The position numbers were made by a program, and so were the translations under genes. From Leucobacter sp. cx-328 (GTDB taxonomy: Bacteria; Actinomycetota; Actinomycetes; Actinomycetales; Microbacteriaceae): a stretch of DNA of 64,000 bases. The notes below the pieces were generated by a model that was not told the DNA's origin, made no database searches, and was given only the letters and a program-made list of their open reading frames with translations. This document shows positions 54,769 through 63,641 of the stretch, one piece after another. The DNA is taken from assembly GCF_014530035.1 (NCBI RefSeq), contig NZ_JACVMX010000010.1, positions 54,546 to 118,545 on the forward strand, read 5' to 3'. Position 1 is the first letter of the stretch, and every line of letters starts with the position of its first letter.

Positions 54769-56145
54769 ATGGAAAAGATGCGTGTTGCAATTGTCGGCGC
54801 GGGTCCCGCAGGCATTTACGCGGCAGACCTGCTGCTGAAGGCTGAGCGCGACTTCGATGTCGAGGTGGATCTGTTCGAACAGCTCCCCGCACCCTACGGC
54901 CTTGTCCGTTACGGTGTCTCGCCTGATCACCCCCGTATCAAGGGCATCATCACCGCGTTGCGAGACGTGCTCGATTCGGGTTCGATTCGCTACTTCGGCA
55001 ATGTCCGCTACGGCGTTGACGTCACCCTTGACGACCTGAAGAAGCACTACAACGCGGTCATCTTCTCGACCGGCGCGATCCGCGATGCAAATCTCAACAT
55101 CCCGGGTATCGATGCTGAAGGTTCTTACGGCGCAGCTGACTTCGTGAGCTGGTTCGACGGTCACCCCGATGTGCCCCGCACCTGGCCCCTCGAAGCACAG
55201 AGCGTTGGCGTCATCGGCAACGGCAACGTCGCGCTCGATGTCTCGCGCATGCTCATCAAGCACGCAGATGACCTGCTGCCGACCGAGATCCCCGAGAACG
55301 TGTACGAGGGGCTCAAGGCAAGCCCGATCCAGGAACTCCACCTGTTCGGTCGCCGCGGCCCCAAGTACGTCAAGTTCACGCCGCTCGAGCTCCGCGAGCT
55401 CGGCGAGGTTCGCGACGTCGACATGGTCATCAACGAGGCGGACTTCGATCGCGAAGATGCGTACGCTGACGAGACCCTCATGAAGAACAAGCAGGTCATC
55501 GTGATGACCCGCATCATGGACAAGTGGCGCGCTGAGCAGAAGGAACGCGAGGCTGGCGACATCGCTCCCGCATCGCGCCGTCTGCACATGCACTTCTGGT
55601 CGAAGCCCGTCGCGGTCGTCACCGAGGAAGGCCGCGTCACCGGCCTCAAGATCGAGCGCACCGCACCCGACGGCAACGGCGGAGTCATCGACACCGGCGA
55701 GTTCGAAACCATCCCGATGCAGTCGCTGTACCGCGCGATTGGTTACTTCGGTTCGCCGCTCGACGAGATCCCCTTCAGCGAAGAGCGCGGTGTTATTCCC
55801 AATGACAAGGGTCGTGTCCTCGACACCACCGGCGAGCAGATTCCCGGCGTCTACGCGACCGGCTGGATCAAGCGTGGTCCGATTGGTCTCATCGGCCATA
55901 CGAAGTCCGACGCTATGGAGACCCTCGAATGCCTGATCGCGGATCAGGCAAACCTGTGGTCGCCCGAGGCGACCGACACTGACGCGATCCCTGCCCTGCT
56001 TGAGTCACGCAACGTCCCCTTCACCACCATCGACGGTTGGCACCGCCTCGACGCCCACGAGCTCGCGCTCGGTGAGGCTGCGGGCCGTACCCGTATCAAG
56101 GTGGTTCCTCGCGATGAGATGACCAACATTTCGCGCGGTGAGTAA
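54769..56145 (+). CDS. Ferredoxin-NADP+ reductase (adrenodoxin reductase/FprA type)
   Basis: A 458-residue two-domain flavoprotein. The FAD-binding motif VAIVGAGPAGIYAADLLLKA is at the N-terminus, followed by PYGLVRYGVSPDHPRIKGI, unique to the adrenodoxin reductase group. The NADP domain has VGVIGNGNVALDVSRML. The C-terminus includes YATGWIKRGPIGLIGHTKSDA. It passes electrons between NADPH and ferredoxins. It starts 6 bp after the polyprenyl synthase and is the last gene of the menG operon, followed by an intrinsic terminator. Confidence 0.92.
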   Translation: MEKMRVAIVGAGPAGIYAADLLLKAERDFDVEVDLFEQLPAPYGLVRYGVSPDHPRIKGIITALRDVLDSGSIRYFGNVRYGVDVTLDDLKKHYNAVIFSTGAIRDANLNIPGIDAEGSYGAADFVSWFDGHPDVPRTWPLEAQSVGVIGNGNVALDVSRMLIKHADDLLPTEIPENVYEGLKASPIQELHLFGRRGPKYVKFTPLELRELGEVRDVDMVINEADFDREDAYADETLMKNKQVIVMTRIMDKWRAEQKEREAGDIAPASRRLHMHFWSKPVAVVTEEGRVTGLKIERTAPDGNGGVIDTGEFETIPMQSLYRAIGYFGSPLDEIPFSEERGVIPNDKGRVLDTTGEQIPGVYATGWIKRGPIGLIGHTKSDAMETLECLIADQANLWSPEATDTDAIPALLESRNVPFTTIDGWHRLDAHELALGEAAGRTRIKVVPRDEMTNISRGE

Positions 56146-56176
56146 CGTGTTTGGCGCGTAGCGCTCGCTTACTGAG

Positions 56177-56208
56177 GTGCCCGGTTCCGTTTGGAGCCGG
56201 GCACTTTT
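56177..56208 (+). terminator. Intrinsic terminator of the menG operon
   Basis: A GTGCCCGGTTCC and GGAGCCGGGCAC stem (one G-T pair) around a GTTT loop, followed by TTTT. It lies 31 bp after the reductase stop. Confidence 0.85.
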
Positions 56209-56336
56209 GTCTGCACCGGATCAAAATATCGAGCACTCACCCAGTACAGAATTGGTCACCATCCACAGGAAACTGGACTATTTTTCCCTGGGGTTTTAGG
56301 GTTCATTGAGGGGGGCATTCTTACCAATTTTCAGAA

Positions 56337-58385
56337 ATGGTGAACGCCTTGAACAATTCAGCCGTAAGGTTTTCTGTCAGGCCGCGCAAACGGTCGGCAT
56401 CGCGGGCAGTCGCAGTCATTGCCAGTGCGGTAGTGCTTGGTGCATCAGCCAATTTGTATTCGAGTGGGCCCGCGCAAGCGTGGGAAGGCTACCTCTACAC
56501 GACCATTGGTGAATGGGGAATGAGTGGTACAACGGCTACCGGGCTGATTGCAAACAGCAGTATGGGGAGTGACCGCGGGCTCTTCCGAATCCCCAACTTG
56601 GGAAACACCGCAGACATTCTCTACCAAACTGACACGGGTGAACAATGGTGCCTGGCAGCTGAACAACCAGATGCCGTAAATGGCTTGCGATGGATCCCGG
56701 TTGGCGAGGGCACCTGCCAACTCGTCACCACGGTGCGCGTTGGTGCCACTTGGACGCAGTTTGGCTTCGTCGCGAAAGACGGGAAATACCGCGGAAAGTA
56801 TCTCGGCCCGAGGTCGGGTTCTCATGACATCGTGTGGGGTGGGAGGAGCTACCACTTCATCCAAACGCCATTCCCCATCAATTACGTCGAGATTCTGGGT
56901 CAGTCGACAGTGAGCGTGACCCAAACACCGCTCATTTACGGCAGGGCAATTGGGCGCAACGATCTGACTCTGAGAAACGGTGCTACCGATGAGCTGCTGG
57001 CGACAGTTTGGGTCGAGCGTGATGGGTACTGGTTCTACCGATTCAAGCATCCCTTGGCGTGGGGTGACGAGGTCGATGTTGTGGCGACACAAACCGTCAA
57101 AGGTAAGACCTCGACAGCCCGGCTGAAAGTCAAAGTAGCTGAACTTGCAACGATCAACCTCGACGCGCTGGACCCAACGGCCCGTACGGTGACCATGAGC
57201 GGGCGTGCGACACCGGGTTCCTTGATTGGTATTTACAACGCAGAACGCACGATCATCTGGCGGCGAATTGTCAATCCCGAAGGCGTGTGGGCCCCAGTTA
57301 CCATCCCTAACCTGTCATACGGCAAGAACGAATTCTTCATTGAACAACACATTCTTGATCAAGAAGTGGTGAACCCAGCTGGTGTGTCGGTGGTCTCCTT
57401 TGACCTTGTGAAGCCAGCACCACCGAAAGACCCTGATCCGCCGAAGCCGCCTGAGCCTCCGGAGCCTCCGGAGCCTCCTGAGCCTCCTGAGCCTCCGGAG
57501 CCGCCTGAGCCGCCGGAGCCGCCTGAGCCGCCGGAGCCGCCTGAGCCGCCGGAGCCGCCGAAGCCGCCTGAGCCTCCGGAGCCGCCGGAGCCTCCTGGTC
57601 CTTCGGGGGATCCTGATCCGCCGGAGCCTCCTGGTCCTTCGGGGGATCCTGATCCGCCGGAGCCTCCTGGTCCTTCGGGGGATCCTGATCCGCCGGAGCC
57701 TCCTGGTCCTTCGGGGGATCCTGATCCGCCGGAGCCTCCTGGTCCTTCGGGGGATCCTGATCCGCCGGAGCCTCCTGGTCCTTCGGGGGATCCTGATCCG
57801 CCGGAGCCTCCTGGTCCTTCGGGGGATCCTGATCCGCCGGAGCCTCCTGGTCCTTCGGGGGATCCAGATCCTCCTGAGCCTCCTGGCCCTCCTGGCCCTC
57901 CTGGTCCTCCGACCGAGCCAGGACCTCCTGGAGATTCTGATCGACCCGAGCTGCCGGCAGACTCTGACGATCAGCCCGGTAGCCCTGAGAATGACATGAA
58001 AACAGAGACAGCGAAGGAACATGCTCAACGTAAGCCCATTCAGTCGCCTCTTGGCGAGATGAACGTTGTGCCGACACGCACTTGGTACATCGAAGCTCCA
58101 AAAGCGCCGGCTGCAAGGGTCGTGCCGGCAACAAGCCCAGTTGAAACCAAACAGCGAACGGTATCGCCAGAACCGACCCCAGGCTCAGCAGATCGGTCAA
58201 CGGACTCGGAGAACAGGATGGTCGAGGAGGTAGAACTCAAAGACTCCGAGGTCGTCTCACTTGTGAACCCAGTAGCCGTGACTGTAGCGGCTGTGACACT
58301 AGCTGGCGGAATCGCTGCCGCAAATGCTGGTCAGGTCCGTCGCAAACTCTCAATCAAGAAAGGAAAACCACCAAAGATTAGCTAG
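56337..58385 (+). CDS. Proline-rich repetitive surface protein
   Basis: A 682-residue protein. A signal-like segment (RAVAVIASAVVLGASANLYS, cleavage near PAQAWEG) precedes an N-terminal domain of unknown fold (about 45-230) and one or two Ig/Big-like modules (ATINLDALDPTARTVTMSGR). A PEP/PP-rich stretch of about 57 residues follows. Then come eight 12-residue GPSGDPDPPEPP repeats, a charged linker and a C-terminal TM segment (VTVAAVTLAGGIAAANAG) with a basic tail. No LPxTG or LAxTG was found, so it is probably membrane anchored. There is no clear Shine-Dalgarno at ATG 56337; it may be leaderless. Confidence 0.8.
   Translation: MVNALNNSAVRFSVRPRKRSASRAVAVIASAVVLGASANLYSSGPAQAWEGYLYTTIGEWGMSGTTATGLIANSSMGSDRGLFRIPNLGNTADILYQTDTGEQWCLAAEQPDAVNGLRWIPVGEGTCQLVTTVRVGATWTQFGFVAKDGKYRGKYLGPRSGSHDIVWGGRSYHFIQTPFPINYVEILGQSTVSVTQTPLIYGRAIGRNDLTLRNGATDELLATVWVERDGYWFYRFKHPLAWGDEVDVVATQTVKGKTSTARLKVKVAELATINLDALDPTARTVTMSGRATPGSLIGIYNAERTIIWRRIVNPEGVWAPVTIPNLSYGKNEFFIEQHILDQEVVNPAGVSVVSFDLVKPAPPKDPDPPKPPEPPEPPEPPEPPEPPEPPEPPEPPEPPEPPEPPEPPKPPEPPEPPEPPGPSGDPDPPEPPGPSGDPDPPEPPGPSGDPDPPEPPGPSGDPDPPEPPGPSGDPDPPEPPGPSGDPDPPEPPGPSGDPDPPEPPGPSGDPDPPEPPGPPGPPGPPTEPGPPGDSDRPELPADSDDQPGSPENDMKTETAKEHAQRKPIQSPLGEMNVVPTRTWYIEAPKAPAARVVPATSPVETKQRTVSPEPTPGSADRSTDSENRMVEEVELKDSEVVSLVNPVAVTVAAVTLAGGIAAANAGQVRRKLSIKKGKPPKIS
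57597..57884 (+). repeat. 36-bp coding tandem repeat, eight units
   Basis: Units start every 36 bp from 57597 and encode GPSGDPDPPEPP. The first seven are identical at DNA level; the eighth (57849-57884) has diverged (GATCCAGATCCTCC). Such exactness suggests recent amplification and likely length variation between strains. The region before it (57427-57596) is made of imperfect GAGCCGCCT-type 9-bp units. Confidence 0.92.
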
Positions 58386-58405
58386 GCGATTGCCCGTTCA
58401 CTCGC

Positions 58406-59362
58406 CTACGAGGCTCGTGCAGTCGCAATCGCTTGGATGACGCGAACGCGTAATGCGTTACCTCGATCGGTGAAGGCTCTCTGGCGGTGAGCGTACTCGC
58501 GCTTACCGTCAGGGGTCTCGATTGGGATCGCGGGAAGATCGAAACCGCTCACGTCATAAGGTGACGCTTGCATGTCAACGGTCCGGATATCGCGGGCCAG
58601 CTCAAACGCATCGAGCAACAGTTCACCAGGCATGATCGGCCCGAGCTTTGTTACCCACTTGTACACGTCCATGCCAGCATGTAGGCAACCGGCCTGCTCG
58701 TCGTTGATTTGTTCAGCCCGAGTTGGCGTAAGTCGATTGAGAGGTCGTGCGTCTGGGGTAAAGAAACGGTAGGCGTCGAAATGGCTACAAGAAATGGGAT
58801 TGCTTTCCACAACTGCATCTGTGGCCTCGTGGCCAATCCTCAGCGGAAGACCGGCGTGACGGATTTGCTCAGGAGTGAGTTTGTACACCATCGCCCATTC
58901 ATGCAGTCCAAAGCAGGCGAAATGAGGAGGCCGTTCGATTGTCTTCTCGAGAAGATCCGCGATGAAATCCACCGAAGTTGCGCGCTTCGCAAAGAACGCG
59001 GGCAGATCAACCGTTAAATCCGAGCCGTTTGCCGTCCGGTAGTAACGCCACTCCGAGCGTGCCGGGACAGGGATCGTTGACCCGGGCCCTTCAAAGGCCT
59101 TGCTCGGTGCGACGTCAGCAGCTCCTTCGAGAACAACGCCAGCTCCGGGATGCCACCGACGTAGGTCTGCAGGTTTGTAGGAGTAGTACGTCCAAAGGAA
59201 GTCCTCGATGGGGTGCTTCTTGCCTGCGAGCCTGCGCGCACGATGGTCAGCGGAAAAGGCATCTGCGCGCGCTTCGTGTGCGGCTTCGCGAGCAGTCCAC
59301 TCGGCGCGACTCAGCACAATCGAGGTTGCCGAAGCCTGCGCGCTGAGTGCCGAAATATCCAC
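58406..59362 (-). CDS. Conserved actinobacterial protein, often labelled 3-methyladenine DNA glycosylase
   Basis: A 318-residue cytosolic protein. Characteristic blocks include HRARRLAGKKHPIEDFLWTY, KPADLRRWHPGAGVVLEG, HFACFGLHEWAMVYKL, SHFDAYRFFTPDARPLNRL and GCLHAGMDVYKWVTKLGP. I recall homologues in actinobacterial genomes carrying the name 3-methyladenine DNA glycosylase. I see no helix-hairpin-helix plus Asp motif or AAG-type signature, so the biochemical label is unproven. It converges with the proline-rich surface protein with a 20-bp gap. Confidence 0.72.
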   Translation of the reverse strand: MDISALSAQASATSIVLSRAEWTAREAAHEARADAFSADHRARRLAGKKHPIEDFLWTYYSYKPADLRRWHPGAGVVLEGAADVAPSKAFEGPGSTIPVPARSEWRYYRTANGSDLTVDLPAFFAKRATSVDFIADLLEKTIERPPHFACFGLHEWAMVYKLTPEQIRHAGLPLRIGHEATDAVVESNPISCSHFDAYRFFTPDARPLNRLTPTRAEQINDEQAGCLHAGMDVYKWVTKLGPIMPGELLLDAFELARDIRTVDMQASPYDVSGFDLPAIPIETPDGKREYAHRQRAFTDRGNALRVRVIQAIATARAS

Positions 59363-59437
59363 GCAGTAAGGGTACCCGGTCGGGCTGGGGTGATCCGCGC
59401 CCTGAGAATCAGAAGGTAAAGCCGCCGAATCGGGTGG

Positions 59438-59875
59438 CTAGAAGCCCAAGGGATCGAACGAGTCGCTATCGCGCCCACGCAGCCGATCAATGTCGCGGCG
59501 GTCCCGCTTCGTCGGGCGCCCGGCGCCGCGATCTCGTACCACGGCCGCGGGTCGTTCCTCGCGCGGGGGAGGGGGTGGCGAATGATCTTCGAAGAGGGTG
59601 GCAGCTTCTGTCGCGCTTCCACGGCGGATCCCCAGGCCCCGCACCACGTACACCTTTTCGAGGCCGTGCAGACGTACGCGAACAGTGTCGCCCACCTTGA
59701 CGGCCTGCGCTGGCTTTGCTGACGAATCATTTACGCGAACGTGTCCAGCTTTGCACGCTGCAGTGGCCTGGCTACGGGTCTTCGCGAGACGAGCCGCCCA
59801 GATCCACGCATCAGCGCGCACCGAGGTTGGCCCTGAAGGGGCTCCGCGCGGGACGTCTTGACGCTGTGGTTCCAT
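59438..59875 (-). CDS. S4-domain RNA-binding protein (Hsp15-like)
   Basis: A 145-residue protein with an S4 domain at about residues 18-75: VRADAWIWAARLAKTRSQAT, CKAGHVRVNDSSAKPAQAVK and VGDTVRVRLHGLEKVYVV. A basic, Pro/Arg-rich tail ends in DPLGF. Hsp15/RlbA-type proteins bind stalled 50S subunits with nascent chains (family knowledge). It starts at ATG 59875, divergent from the YigZ gene by 31 bp. Confidence 0.9.
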   Translation of the reverse strand: MEPQRQDVPRGAPSGPTSVRADAWIWAARLAKTRSQATAACKAGHVRVNDSSAKPAQAVKVGDTVRVRLHGLEKVYVVRGLGIRRGSATEAATLFEDHSPPPPPREERPAAVVRDRGAGRPTKRDRRDIDRLRGRDSDSFDPLGF

Positions 59876-59906
59876 AGCTCTTGATCGTAGCGGGCAGAAT
59901 AGAGGT

Positions 59907-60536
59907 ATGGCCGAAGAATACGAGACGATCGCGGGACGCGTCGATACCGAGGTGGAAATCTCGCGGTCTCGGTTCTTAACCAGGCTTGAACGAGTCGATA
60001 GCGAAGCGGCCGCGCGCGAAGTGATCGCTGTGGTGCGGGCAGAGCATCCGCGGGCACGCCATCACTGCTCGGCGTTTGTGCTCGGACATGACGGTCGTGT
60101 GCAACGTTCCAACGATGATGGGGAGCCGAGTGGCACTGCAGGCGCGCCCATGCTCGATGCGCTCACGTCATCAGGTCTGAGTGACGTGGTGGCAGTTGTG
60201 ACCCGATACTTTGGCGGCATTCTGCTCGGTGCAGGCGGACTTACCCGCGCGTATCGGGCTTCCGTAGCGGACGCCGTGCTCGTATCGAAGCGCGTGCAAC
60301 GCGGACTGCGCCACGAAGTTTCAGTGATCACTGGCTACGACGTCGCAGCACAAATTGAGTCTGAAGCTCGCCGTCGCGGGTATGCAGTTGGCGAGGCAAC
60401 CTATGGCGCCGATGTAACGCAGCGATTTGCAGTGGCCGCGCACGAAGTTGCCGCATTGGAGGCACTCGCTGCCGAGCTCAGTGCGGGCGCAGCACTGTGC
60501 GAACGAGGCGAATCCGGATACGTTGATCTGCACTAA
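59907..60536 (+). CDS. YigZ/IMPACT family protein
   Basis: A 209-residue protein with the UPF0029 N-terminal domain: ISRSRFLTRLERVDSEAAAR, HHCSAFVLG and SNDDGEPSGTAGAPMLDAL, the family signature. VTRYFGGILLGAGGLTRAYR follows, then a ferredoxin-like C-terminal DUF1949 domain (about residues 135-205). IMPACT relatives affect translation control; the bacterial role is unclear. The start is unambiguous. It is followed by holB after 50 bp. Confidence 0.92.
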   Translation: MAEEYETIAGRVDTEVEISRSRFLTRLERVDSEAAAREVIAVVRAEHPRARHHCSAFVLGHDGRVQRSNDDGEPSGTAGAPMLDALTSSGLSDVVAVVTRYFGGILLGAGGLTRAYRASVADAVLVSKRVQRGLRHEVSVITGYDVAAQIESEARRRGYAVGEATYGADVTQRFAVAAHEVAALEALAAELSAGAALCERGESGYVDLH

Positions 60537-60586
60537 TTTTCAGCAAGAACCACACATTGTCAGTGGCCACCGGTAGCCTTGCGAGC

Positions 60587-61756
60587 ATGGGATTCTGGTC
60601 TGAAATCGTCGGGCAGCCCGTGGCCGTTGAAATGCTTGATCGCGCTGCTTCATACGAGCCAGGGGCGGCTGCGCCTGCGCACGCGTGGCTGATTACTGGC
60701 CCTGCGGGCTCTGGCCGCTCGAATCTTGCGTACCGGTTTGCTGCTGCGTTGATCGCCCGTACCGAGGCTGATCGTGGCCGGGTGTACGCGCAGGTTCAGG
60801 CGCACACGCATCCTGATCTTGGGGTATTGACGACTCAGGCCGCGATCATCAAGATCGATGCCGCTCGCGAAATAGTCACGACCGCTCACTATGCACCGAG
60901 TGAGGGGCGCTATCGCGTCATTGTTATTGAAGACGCGGATCGCATGCCAGAGCACACCTCGAACGTGCTGCTGAAGGCTATCGAAGAACCACCCGAGCGA
61001 ACGATCTGGGTGCTGTGCGCACCGAGTGAGGCAGACCTCCTCCCGACGATTCGCTCACGTACCCGTGCGCTCCGGCTTGTCACACCTGGTGTGGAGGATG
61101 TCGCGCAACTGTTGCAGTCCCGTGACGGCGTCTCGCCCGAACGCGCGGCACAAGCTGCCCGTTTAGCACAGAGCCACGTTGGTATGGCCAGGCGACTCGC
61201 CTCTGACGATGAAGCGCTCGCTCGTCGCCAAGATTCAATTCAGGCGGCACTTGGAGTGCGAACACTTGGCGACGCAATGGGAGTTGCCGCCTCGCTTGCA
61301 AAAATTGCGCAGGCTGACGCAGATGCGCTGATGGATCGGCTTGACGCGCGCGAACGTGAGGAAGCCATGCGTGGGCTTGGCCTCGCGCCCGGTGCGGCAA
61401 TTCCGCCGCGTCTACGATCACAGATCAAGGCGCTCGAAGAAGAACAGGAGCGTCGTCGAAAGCGCAGCCTGCGTGACGGACTCGATCGCGTCCTTACTGA
61501 CCTGTCCTCGCTCTACCGTGATGTGCTGATGACCGCGCTGGCTTCTGTCGATGAGCGAGACCTCATCAACCTTGAGTTCAGCCGAGCTATTTCCGACCTT
61601 GCTGATCGCTGGACCCCTGAGCAGACACTGCAAGCACTCGACGCTGTCAGTAACGCCCGTGAACGGCTCATGCGACAGATCACTCCGGGACTTGTCATGG
61701 AAGCCCTGTTCGCCCGGATCGTGATGATTCATAACTTCGTTAACGACGCCCGCTGA
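60587..61756 (+). CDS. holB: DNA polymerase III subunit delta'
   Basis: A 389-residue clamp-loader AAA+ subunit. It starts MGFWSEIVGQPVAVEMLDRA, then AWLITGPAGSGRSNLAYRFA (P-loop with Arg in place of Lys, as is common for catalytically silent delta'). IKIDAAREIVTTAHYAPSEG, VIEDADRMPEHTSNVLLKAI and EEPPERTIWVLCAPSEADLL (sensor region) follow. In relatives holB follows tmk; no tmk precedes it here. ATG 60587 matches the family start. The hydrolase gene begins 11 bp later, suggesting one transcript. Confidence 0.93.
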   Translation: MGFWSEIVGQPVAVEMLDRAASYEPGAAAPAHAWLITGPAGSGRSNLAYRFAAALIARTEADRGRVYAQVQAHTHPDLGVLTTQAAIIKIDAAREIVTTAHYAPSEGRYRVIVIEDADRMPEHTSNVLLKAIEEPPERTIWVLCAPSEADLLPTIRSRTRALRLVTPGVEDVAQLLQSRDGVSPERAAQAARLAQSHVGMARRLASDDEALARRQDSIQAALGVRTLGDAMGVAASLAKIAQADADALMDRLDAREREEAMRGLGLAPGAAIPPRLRSQIKALEEEQERRRKRSLRDGLDRVLTDLSSLYRDVLMTALASVDERDLINLEFSRAISDLADRWTPEQTLQALDAVSNARERLMRQITPGLVMEALFARIVMIHNFVNDAR

Positions 61757-61767
61757 AAGGTACACAA

Positions 61768-63372
61768 GTGAGTGAGATCGATAACGCCGAAGACATCGTT
61801 CGGCAGAAGAGTAAGCGCTTCCGCCTGATCGTCACGGTGGTCGTTGGCCTGCTGATTGCGGGGCTTATTGCTTTGCTCATCAGCGGTGGATTTGGCCAGC
61901 CAGTTGTGCAGCAGAAGCCAGGCTCGAGTGATTTTGCTCCTCCGAAGGGTGACGTCGAGCAGACGCTTGCGGGGTATCAGTCGCAGGAGCCTGACTGGCG
62001 CAACTGCGGTGACGGTTTCCAGTGTGCGACCGTGTTGGCCCCATTGAACTGGAACGATCTGGAGAGTGAACCAATTGAGCTTGCGATGATCCGCAAGCCG
62101 GCTACGGGTTCCAATCCCCTCGGCAGCTTGTTCATTAACCCGGGCGGCCCTGGCGCATCAGGAGTCGAATACGCTCGATACGCAGGCACCAACGGGCTTG
62201 ATGACGTTTTGCTCAAGAACTACGACATCATCGGATGGGATCCCCGCGGCGTCGGCAACTCCAGCGCGATCGATTGCTTCACTGATGCCGAACTTGACGA
62301 GCAATTGTTTGGCTTTGACGACTCCATTAATCTGAAGCGTGGCAGCGATGAATGGCTGCAGGCCTCCGAAGAGAGTGCGCGTACGATCGCTGAGGCCTGT
62401 GAGAAAAACTCGGGCGATCTCATCAAGTACGTGAGCACCGATGAGACTGTGCAAGATCTCGACATGATGCGTGCCATCGTGGGGGACGAGCAGCTGAACT
62501 ATCTTGGTTACTCCTACGGCACCTACATCGGCGCTCGGTACGCAGATCGATTCCCTGAAAATGCTGGTCGTCTCGTGCTTGATGGCGCGATTGACCCACA
62601 GGTGACTGAGCGCGAGATGATCCGCGAACAGACGAAGGGCTTCGAACTTGCGTTGCGGGCATACGTCACGGACTGCCTTACCCGGAGTGACTGCCCTTTC
62701 ACCGGAACCGTAGATGAAGCGATGAAGCAGATCGGTGACATGCTCGATCAGGTTGATGCGGAGCCGTTGCAAGCTTCAGATGGCCGGTACGTCGGATCAA
62801 GTACCTTGCTCACCGCGATCATCACGCCGCTCTACAACCAAGACAACTGGTCGTACCTTGACATGCTCTTCCAAGCTATTCCGCAGGGAGACCCAGACAT
62901 CGCACTCGCCCTTGCCGATTCGTATTACAGCCGTGACGCTGATGGCTCATACCTGGACAATTCGACGGTCGCATCCTGGGCAATTAACTGCCTTGACTAT
63001 CCGACTGACGCTGACGTGGAGTCCATGCGGGCAGAAGCTGCAGAACTCGAAAAGCTAGCGCCAACCATCGGTCGTTTCCAGACCTACGGTGGAACATTCT
63101 GTGCTGATTGGCCAGGCGACTCAACCGAAAACCGAGAACCGGTGAGTGCCAAGGGCGCGAACCCCATTTTGGTGATCGGCACGACAGGCGATCCTGCTAC
63201 GCCCTACCTGTGGGCGGAAGCTCTGGCCGATCAGCTTGAGAGTGGAGTCCTGGTGACGTTCAAGGGTGAAGGGCACACCGCATACGGGACGAGTAGCTGC
63301 GCCTCTCGTGTGATTGATGAGTTCCTCGTCGAGGGCACGGTCCCCGCACAAGACCCACTCTGCACCGAATAG
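61768..63372 (+). CDS. Exported alpha/beta hydrolase (tripeptidyl aminopeptidase-like)
   Basis: A 534-residue protein. A single N-terminal TM or uncleaved signal (about residues 13-36) anchors an extracytoplasmic alpha/beta hydrolase. GSLFINPGGPGASGVEYAR forms the oxyanion region and NYDIIGWDPRGVGNSSAIDC the family signature. The nucleophile elbow is LGYSYGTYIGARYADRF, with the acid Asp in IGTTGDPATPY and the His in KGEGHTAYGTS. A C-terminal TAP-like domain is present, as in Streptomyces SlpD/E and Tap. It starts at GTG 61768 after GAAAGG and is coupled to holB by an 11-bp gap. Confidence 0.92.
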   Translation: MSEIDNAEDIVRQKSKRFRLIVTVVVGLLIAGLIALLISGGFGQPVVQQKPGSSDFAPPKGDVEQTLAGYQSQEPDWRNCGDGFQCATVLAPLNWNDLESEPIELAMIRKPATGSNPLGSLFINPGGPGASGVEYARYAGTNGLDDVLLKNYDIIGWDPRGVGNSSAIDCFTDAELDEQLFGFDDSINLKRGSDEWLQASEESARTIAEACEKNSGDLIKYVSTDETVQDLDMMRAIVGDEQLNYLGYSYGTYIGARYADRFPENAGRLVLDGAIDPQVTEREMIREQTKGFELALRAYVTDCLTRSDCPFTGTVDEAMKQIGDMLDQVDAEPLQASDGRYVGSSTLLTAIITPLYNQDNWSYLDMLFQAIPQGDPDIALALADSYYSRDADGSYLDNSTVASWAINCLDYPTDADVESMRAEAAELEKLAPTIGRFQTYGGTFCADWPGDSTENREPVSAKGANPILVIGTTGDPATPYLWAEALADQLESGVLVTFKGEGHTAYGTSSCASRVIDEFLVEGTVPAQDPLCTE

Positions 63373-63381
63373 TTCATCTGC

Positions 63382-63427
63382 ACACGCCACGAGTGTGACC
63401 CAACGTTGGGTTCGCCTCGTGGCGTGT
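63382..63427 (+). terminator. Hairpin after the hydrolase gene
   Basis: ACACGCCACGAG (63382-63393) pairs perfectly with CTCGTGGCGTGT (63416-63427). The loop contains a second small hairpin (ACCCAACGTTGGGT). It lies 10 bp beyond the stop codon. Confidence 0.7.
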
Positions 63428-63532
63428 CGCATATGCACGCCTTGTGCTGTGAATTTTCGGCATCACCGACGTGCGATCACGCACCCGGAACCTGCTATAG
63501 TTGTCGCTTGTGTACAGAGCAATCTGTGCCAA

Positions 63533-63605
63533 GCCGCCTTAGCTCAGTTGGTAGAGCGATTCCCTCGTAAAGAATAGGTCACCGGTTCGATTCCGGTAGG
63601 CGGCT
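63533..63605 (+). tRNA. tRNA-Thr (CGT)
   Basis: A 73-nt cloverleaf: acceptor GCCGCCT with AGGCGGC, D-loop AGCTCAGTTGGTAGAGC, anticodon loop CTCGTAA (anticodon CGT, reading ACG) and T-arm CCGGTTCGATTCCGG. The last pair of the anticodon stem is C-A. No CCA is encoded. A hairpin terminator follows at once. Confidence 0.93.
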
Positions 63606-63609
63606 CCGT

Positions 63610-63641
63610 AAGGCCTCGACAGTAATGTTGAGGCCTTTTCT
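63610..63641 (+). terminator. Terminator of tRNA-Thr
   Basis: AAGGCCTC (63610-63617) pairs with GAGGCCTT (63630-63637), followed by TTTC. It lies directly behind the tRNA. Confidence 0.8.

Noticed and set aside
53611..55899. 762-residue minus frame opposite menG, the polyprenyl synthase and the reductase
   Set aside because: It spans three well-supported genes in antisense and has no domain.
57337..58200. Antisense frames over the proline-rich repeat giving Arg/Leu or Asp/Gln repeats
   Set aside because: They are products of the repeat read in other frames. The + strand frame has a signal peptide and membrane anchor.
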